A DNA stretch of 64,000 nt from RGIG529 sp050950425 (lineage in GTDB: Bacteria > Bacillota > Clostridia > Oscillospirales > Oscillospiraceae), in the NCBI GenBank assembly GCA_050950425.1, contig JBMNHO010000002.1, forward strand, positions 310,001 through 374,000. Reading direction: 5' to 3'. Made by a program: the position numbers and the translations under genes. Below the pieces are notes generated by a model. The model did no database searches and was not told where the DNA came from. It saw only the letters and a list, made by a program, of their open reading frames with translations. Positions 61,005 to 64,000 of the stretch are shown piece by piece (position 1 is the first letter of the stretch; each line of letters opens with the position of its first letter).

Positions 61005-64000
61005 GAAAACGAGTATTATCAATCTCGCTGGTCGTCTGCATGGTTTCCGCGCTGCTTCCGATTGTCAGCCCGGCCGCATACGCAGCTTCATCACAGTTTG
61101 ACAGCATACTGGAGATGGATAAGGTCGAGCCATCGGGTTATGATCCGGATAGCACCGAAAATCCTTATGGCTACAAGTTGAACGAGCCTTTCCTGCTCAA
61201 CACGATCAACGAGCTGCTGCTCTATCAGACCTATGATGTGGGCGAAGCGGGAGGGAACTTATCAACGACCAGCTATAACGACGCGATAAAAAATAACGCC
61301 TTCAATTCAAGTGATACTACAAGCCTCTACAACACGAAGGATTATTTATATGTGGAAGCCGTGGCCTTTGACCCCACCGGCTCCGCTCGGAAGGATCACG
61401 TCGCCTATATCGGCTTAGATTACAACTACGTTGACCCAGAGTATAGTGTCATCAAGGTTTGGGTACAGGACACTGTCACCGGAGAAGTGAAGCATGAATG
61501 GTCTTCTAGCTCCGTGGCATCATGGTTTGCACATAATGAGGATATGTATCAGCATGAGGCCGGCAACTTTTTCGCCATCACTGCCGGTGACTACTCCGGA
61601 AACGGCAAGGAGACAATCGTTGCCTATATCGCTACCGAAAATCTAACGTATGGATTGGTGGAGCTGCGGTATAACGCTGAAACGGAGGCGCTTTCCCAAC
61701 TGGATGACATCGTGCATCAGGACATGCTTCACCCCAAATACGTCACTGAGGATTTTGGACAAGCTATGGCAAGAACCACAGACAAGCGAAATAAACTCTC
61801 CTGCGACCTTGCCACCGGTGACTTCAACGGCGACGGCATCGACGACCTGGCCGTCCTCTCTTACATAAACCGAGCAAATGGGAGCTCCGGTGGATACAAC
61901 TGGAGTAAAATTGACTGCGCTTACTACTGGCCCTGGCTGAAAGTGGCCTATGGTCAGGCGGACGGAGGGCAGTCTGGTCGTCACCAGGGTGTTTTGGACA
62001 ACAACAAAAGCGGCTTTTCCGAACTGAAGCACAACTGGAGAACCGACGAGGACGGCACGAAGCACTATCGTTCCATGATTGCGCCCGGTATCGCAGCGGG
62101 TGACACGGACGGCGACGGGAAAGATGAGATCACTGTGTCTGGTTATGAGAACATAATCAAATCGCAGAAAAACAGCTACAATTGTGATGCTCCCTTTGAT
62201 ATCGATAAGGATGAGATCCTCATCGCAAGCTTTGACGCGGAAAACGGTCTCGGCCAGATCGCGATCAACGATGACATCACCCGCTTCAACAAGGTAGATG
62301 CCAACGGCTGGCTCAGCGGCACCTCAACATCTATTTTTACCAACGATTCCGTCTGGCAGCCGATGGGTGTGGAATGCGTGGCCTTCAACGGGCACGCGAA
62401 TAAGGAACTTGTGTTCATCGGCGGCACAATTTACGATGTCGACGGCTCGCCGAGCGTGAAATACACGCCTGACTATTTCACGAAAAATGACGCCGCTGTT
62501 GGGAGTGTTGCCATAAACACCGGTTTTATCCCCTCCATGGCGGTCGGAAATTTTGATGGAAACAAATACGGTTACGAACAAATCATCTTCGCCGTCGGCT
62601 TAAAGGAGTACCTACAAGACGACTATTTTTACCTCCGGGGATTCATCGGCAGAGAGTACGACAAGGCTACAGGCGAACTCAAGGTTGAAGGGAATAAGGA
62701 TGCCTACTATTCCAACGGCGACAACTCCGGTGACCCCAACCATATTTCAAACACTCTGATTATTGGTAATAAAGGCGATGACTTTGATGAAGTGTTAAAC
62801 TGCGTCTTTGTCCCGATTGACAGAGATAGGGACGGCACTATGGTCAAATACGTGGGGGTAGACTATGCTTACTCGGACCCGCAGGTCATAGCCGTGCTAC
62901 AGGCGGCCCCCTGGTTTGGCGAGCTTGGAGATGACTACGGTGCCACCACATACACCTTCACCCAGGAGTATGAGTATACACTCGGCACTTCCAATAGTGT
63001 ATCCTTTGGCGCGGGCGGGGTGCTCAGTCTGGAGGGGACAATCGGAAGCATCGACACCAAGATTGGTTACGTCATGGATTGGACAAAAAGCTTTGAAAAT
63101 ACGTTGCTCCGTTCCACTTCAGATAGCTTTACAGCCAAGGCCTACGACAGCGTCGTCGTATACCGCACCCCGGTCTATATTTATAAATATGAAGCCTTTG
63201 ACGAAAAGAACAATCAATGGTATGGCGACGGCATGAGTATTTCCGTCCCCAAGACGCCAACCTATATCCAGATGTCGGTATCTGATTACAATGCCTTCGC
63301 AGATGCCTACAATCAGCTTGGCCAAGCGAACGCCAACGGTAAGCCCTTCCAAGAGATGGAGAAGCTAAATCTGGACTGGCTGGGCAACGAGGGCAATCCC
63401 TGGGGCTACAGTAGCAGCATCCAATCCATCAGCAGCGCCACGTACCGTCTGGGTTATAACGGTGGTGAAACCTCCAGCTCAAGTGCTGATGGAACCGCAT
63501 ATACCCAAACCATCAGCCAGGCACATGGCTTTACCTTCGAGATGACAGCCACTTTCGGCTTTGATGCCGGTTTTGTCTCTTCTAAAGCGGGCTTCTGGGG
63601 CAGTCTTGATTATATGAAGGAGAGCAGTGAATCCACCAGCACCTCCAGTAGCACCGAAACAAGCGGCACCGTACAGGATCTGGATGATATGGCCCTGTTG
63701 CGAGACGGTATCCCTGAGTCCGTCACCAGGTCATACGGCTTCACCTGGGCGCTGGGCAAGACCACACGCAATCTCGGTGTGGCCGGCAAGGATGTGCTCA
63801 TCCTAGGTTACAAAGTGACAGACATTACAGCTCCCGCGCCCCCGGTCATTGATCTGGAAGCAGAGCTGAAAGACGAGGGCTCCGTCGAACTGACTTGGAG
63901 TAAGCCTAGTGCCACAGGCCGGCTACCGGTACATGGTTACTATGTATATCAAAAGGATGGAGACACCTACCAGCGTTTGAACGAAAATATGCTTGGAGTG
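61001..64000 (+). CDS. Very large secreted FG-GAP-repeat protein, 3' end outside the window
   Basis: An open frame of 1000 codons with no stop before the right edge. Signal peptide MRKRVLSISLVVCMVSALLP then AAYA. Calcium-binding FG-GAP/propeller repeats are seen near residues 196 (AGDYSGNGKE), 274 (DFNGDGIDDLAV), 368 (DTDGDGKDEITV) and 517. From about 650 to 900 is a region of alternating Ser/Thr-rich strands (ESSESTSTSSSTETSG), followed at about 943 by a fibronectin-III-like segment (VELTWSKPSATG, then VYQKDGDTYQR). Extracellular location is sure; a pore-forming or adhesive role is only suggested. Confidence 0.7.
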   Translation, partial: MRKRVLSISLVVCMVSALLPIVSPAAYAASSQFDSILEMDKVEPSGYDPDSTENPYGYKLNEPFLLNTINELLLYQTYDVGEAGGNLSTTSYNDAIKNNAFNSSDTTSLYNTKDYLYVEAVAFDPTGSARKDHVAYIGLDYNYVDPEYSVIKVWVQDTVTGEVKHEWSSSSVASWFAHNEDMYQHEAGNFFAITAGDYSGNGKETIVAYIATENLTYGLVELRYNAETEALSQLDDIVHQDMLHPKYVTEDFGQAMARTTDKRNKLSCDLATGDFNGDGIDDLAVLSYINRANGSSGGYNWSKIDCAYYWPWLKVAYGQADGGQSGRHQGVLDNNKSGFSELKHNWRTDEDGTKHYRSMIAPGIAAGDTDGDGKDEITVSGYENIIKSQKNSYNCDAPFDIDKDEILIASFDAENGLGQIAINDDITRFNKVDANGWLSGTSTSIFTNDSVWQPMGVECVAFNGHANKELVFIGGTIYDVDGSPSVKYTPDYFTKNDAAVGSVAINTGFIPSMAVGNFDGNKYGYEQIIFAVGLKEYLQDDYFYLRGFIGREYDKATGELKVEGNKDAYYSNGDNSGDPNHISNTLIIGNKGDDFDEVLNCVFVPIDRDRDGTMVKYVGVDYAYSDPQVIAVLQAAPWFGELGDDYGATTYTFTQEYEYTLGTSNSVSFGAGGVLSLEGTIGSIDTKIGYVMDWTKSFENTLLRSTSDSFTAKAYDSVVVYRTPVYIYKYEAFDEKNNQWYGDGMSISVPKTPTYIQMSVSDYNAFADAYNQLGQANANGKPFQEMEKLNLDWLGNEGNPWGYSSSIQSISSATYRLGYNGGETSSSSADGTAYTQTISQAHGFTFEMTATFGFDAGFVSSKAGFWGSLDYMKESSESTSTSSSTETSGTVQDLDDMALLRDGIPESVTRSYGFTWALGKTTRNLGVAGKDVLILGYKVTDITAPAPPVIDLEAELKDEGSVELTWSKPSATGRLPVHGYYVYQKDGDTYQRLNENMLGV

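Overview
The window looks like the chromosome of an anaerobic, spore-forming gut Clostridium-type Firmicute (Oscillospiraceae/Lachnospiraceae-like). Pointers are the strong AGGAGG ribosome sites, a CotJC spore-coat catalase fragment, a BirA-controlled bioY, and a conjugative element of the kind common in Clostridia. About 53 kb (roughly 1.4-54.3 kb) is an integrative and conjugative element (ICE). Most of its backbone is read on the minus strand, from right to left. The flanks are a truncated PD-(D/E)XK nuclease-like gene (1-1238) on the left and a tRNA-Pro(GGG), bioY and other chromosomal genes on the right.

Left end, 1.4-11.3 kb: three overlapping large serine recombinase genes (the middle one has no catalytic domain), a 51-aa protein, a resolvase-like protein whose catalytic Ser is Asp, an orphan MazF-type toxin, a ~590-nt hairpin-rich gene-free stretch that may be a structured RNA, and a sigma-like factor. 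On the plus strand follows a ribosomal-protection tetracycline-resistance gene with a complete leader-peptide/attenuator region and two downstream regulators.

Transfer module, 11.3-31 kb: VirD4 coupling protein, TOPRIM protein, a Sel1-repeat relaxase, a ribbon-helix-helix accessory protein, M23 peptidase, GGCT and amidoligase, VirB4, PrgI, a VirB6/TrbL-like channel, and the VirB2-like pilin. The pilin gene is split by a group II intron at 37.7-40.4 kb. Plus-strand cargo sits between these genes: a four-helix membrane protein, a VOC/HEAT/metallo-hydrolase set, and a HEPN-type protein on the minus strand. At 31-34 kb lies the wreck of a smaller mobilizable element (mobC, recombinase tail, RepA-like ATPase). 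Next to it is an intact plus-strand operon (34.0-37.5 kb): a GIY-YIG-like protein, an uncharacterised protein, a MoxR-AAA/VWA fusion, and an HTH regulator fused to a desulfoferrodoxin-like domain. I regard this operon as the most interesting candidate system.

Right part of the ICE, 40.8-54.3 kb: a surface protein, a complete Tad-type pilus set (CpaB, TadZ, CpaF, TadB, TadC, prepilin peptidase, Flp-like pilin), then SpoVG, YodL-like, AbrB-like, DNA adenine methylase and other ICE proteins.

Many ICE genes carry single-base frameshifts, mostly +1, strongly clustered in the relaxase, VirD4 and neighbours. The same type occurs in plus-strand cargo, so either the sequence has insertion errors or the transfer machinery has decayed.

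Beyond the ICE, 54.5-64 kb: tRNA-Pro, bioY under a BirA-like operator, an ABC-F ATPase with a leader hairpin, a CotJC fragment, and then a regulatory and secretion locus. That locus has an HTH protein, an ECF sigma factor, a small two-helix membrane protein, a multi-helix membrane protein and a PrsW-type intramembrane protease, followed by a second paralogous two-helix protein overlapping a very large secreted FG-GAP-repeat protein that runs off the right edge.
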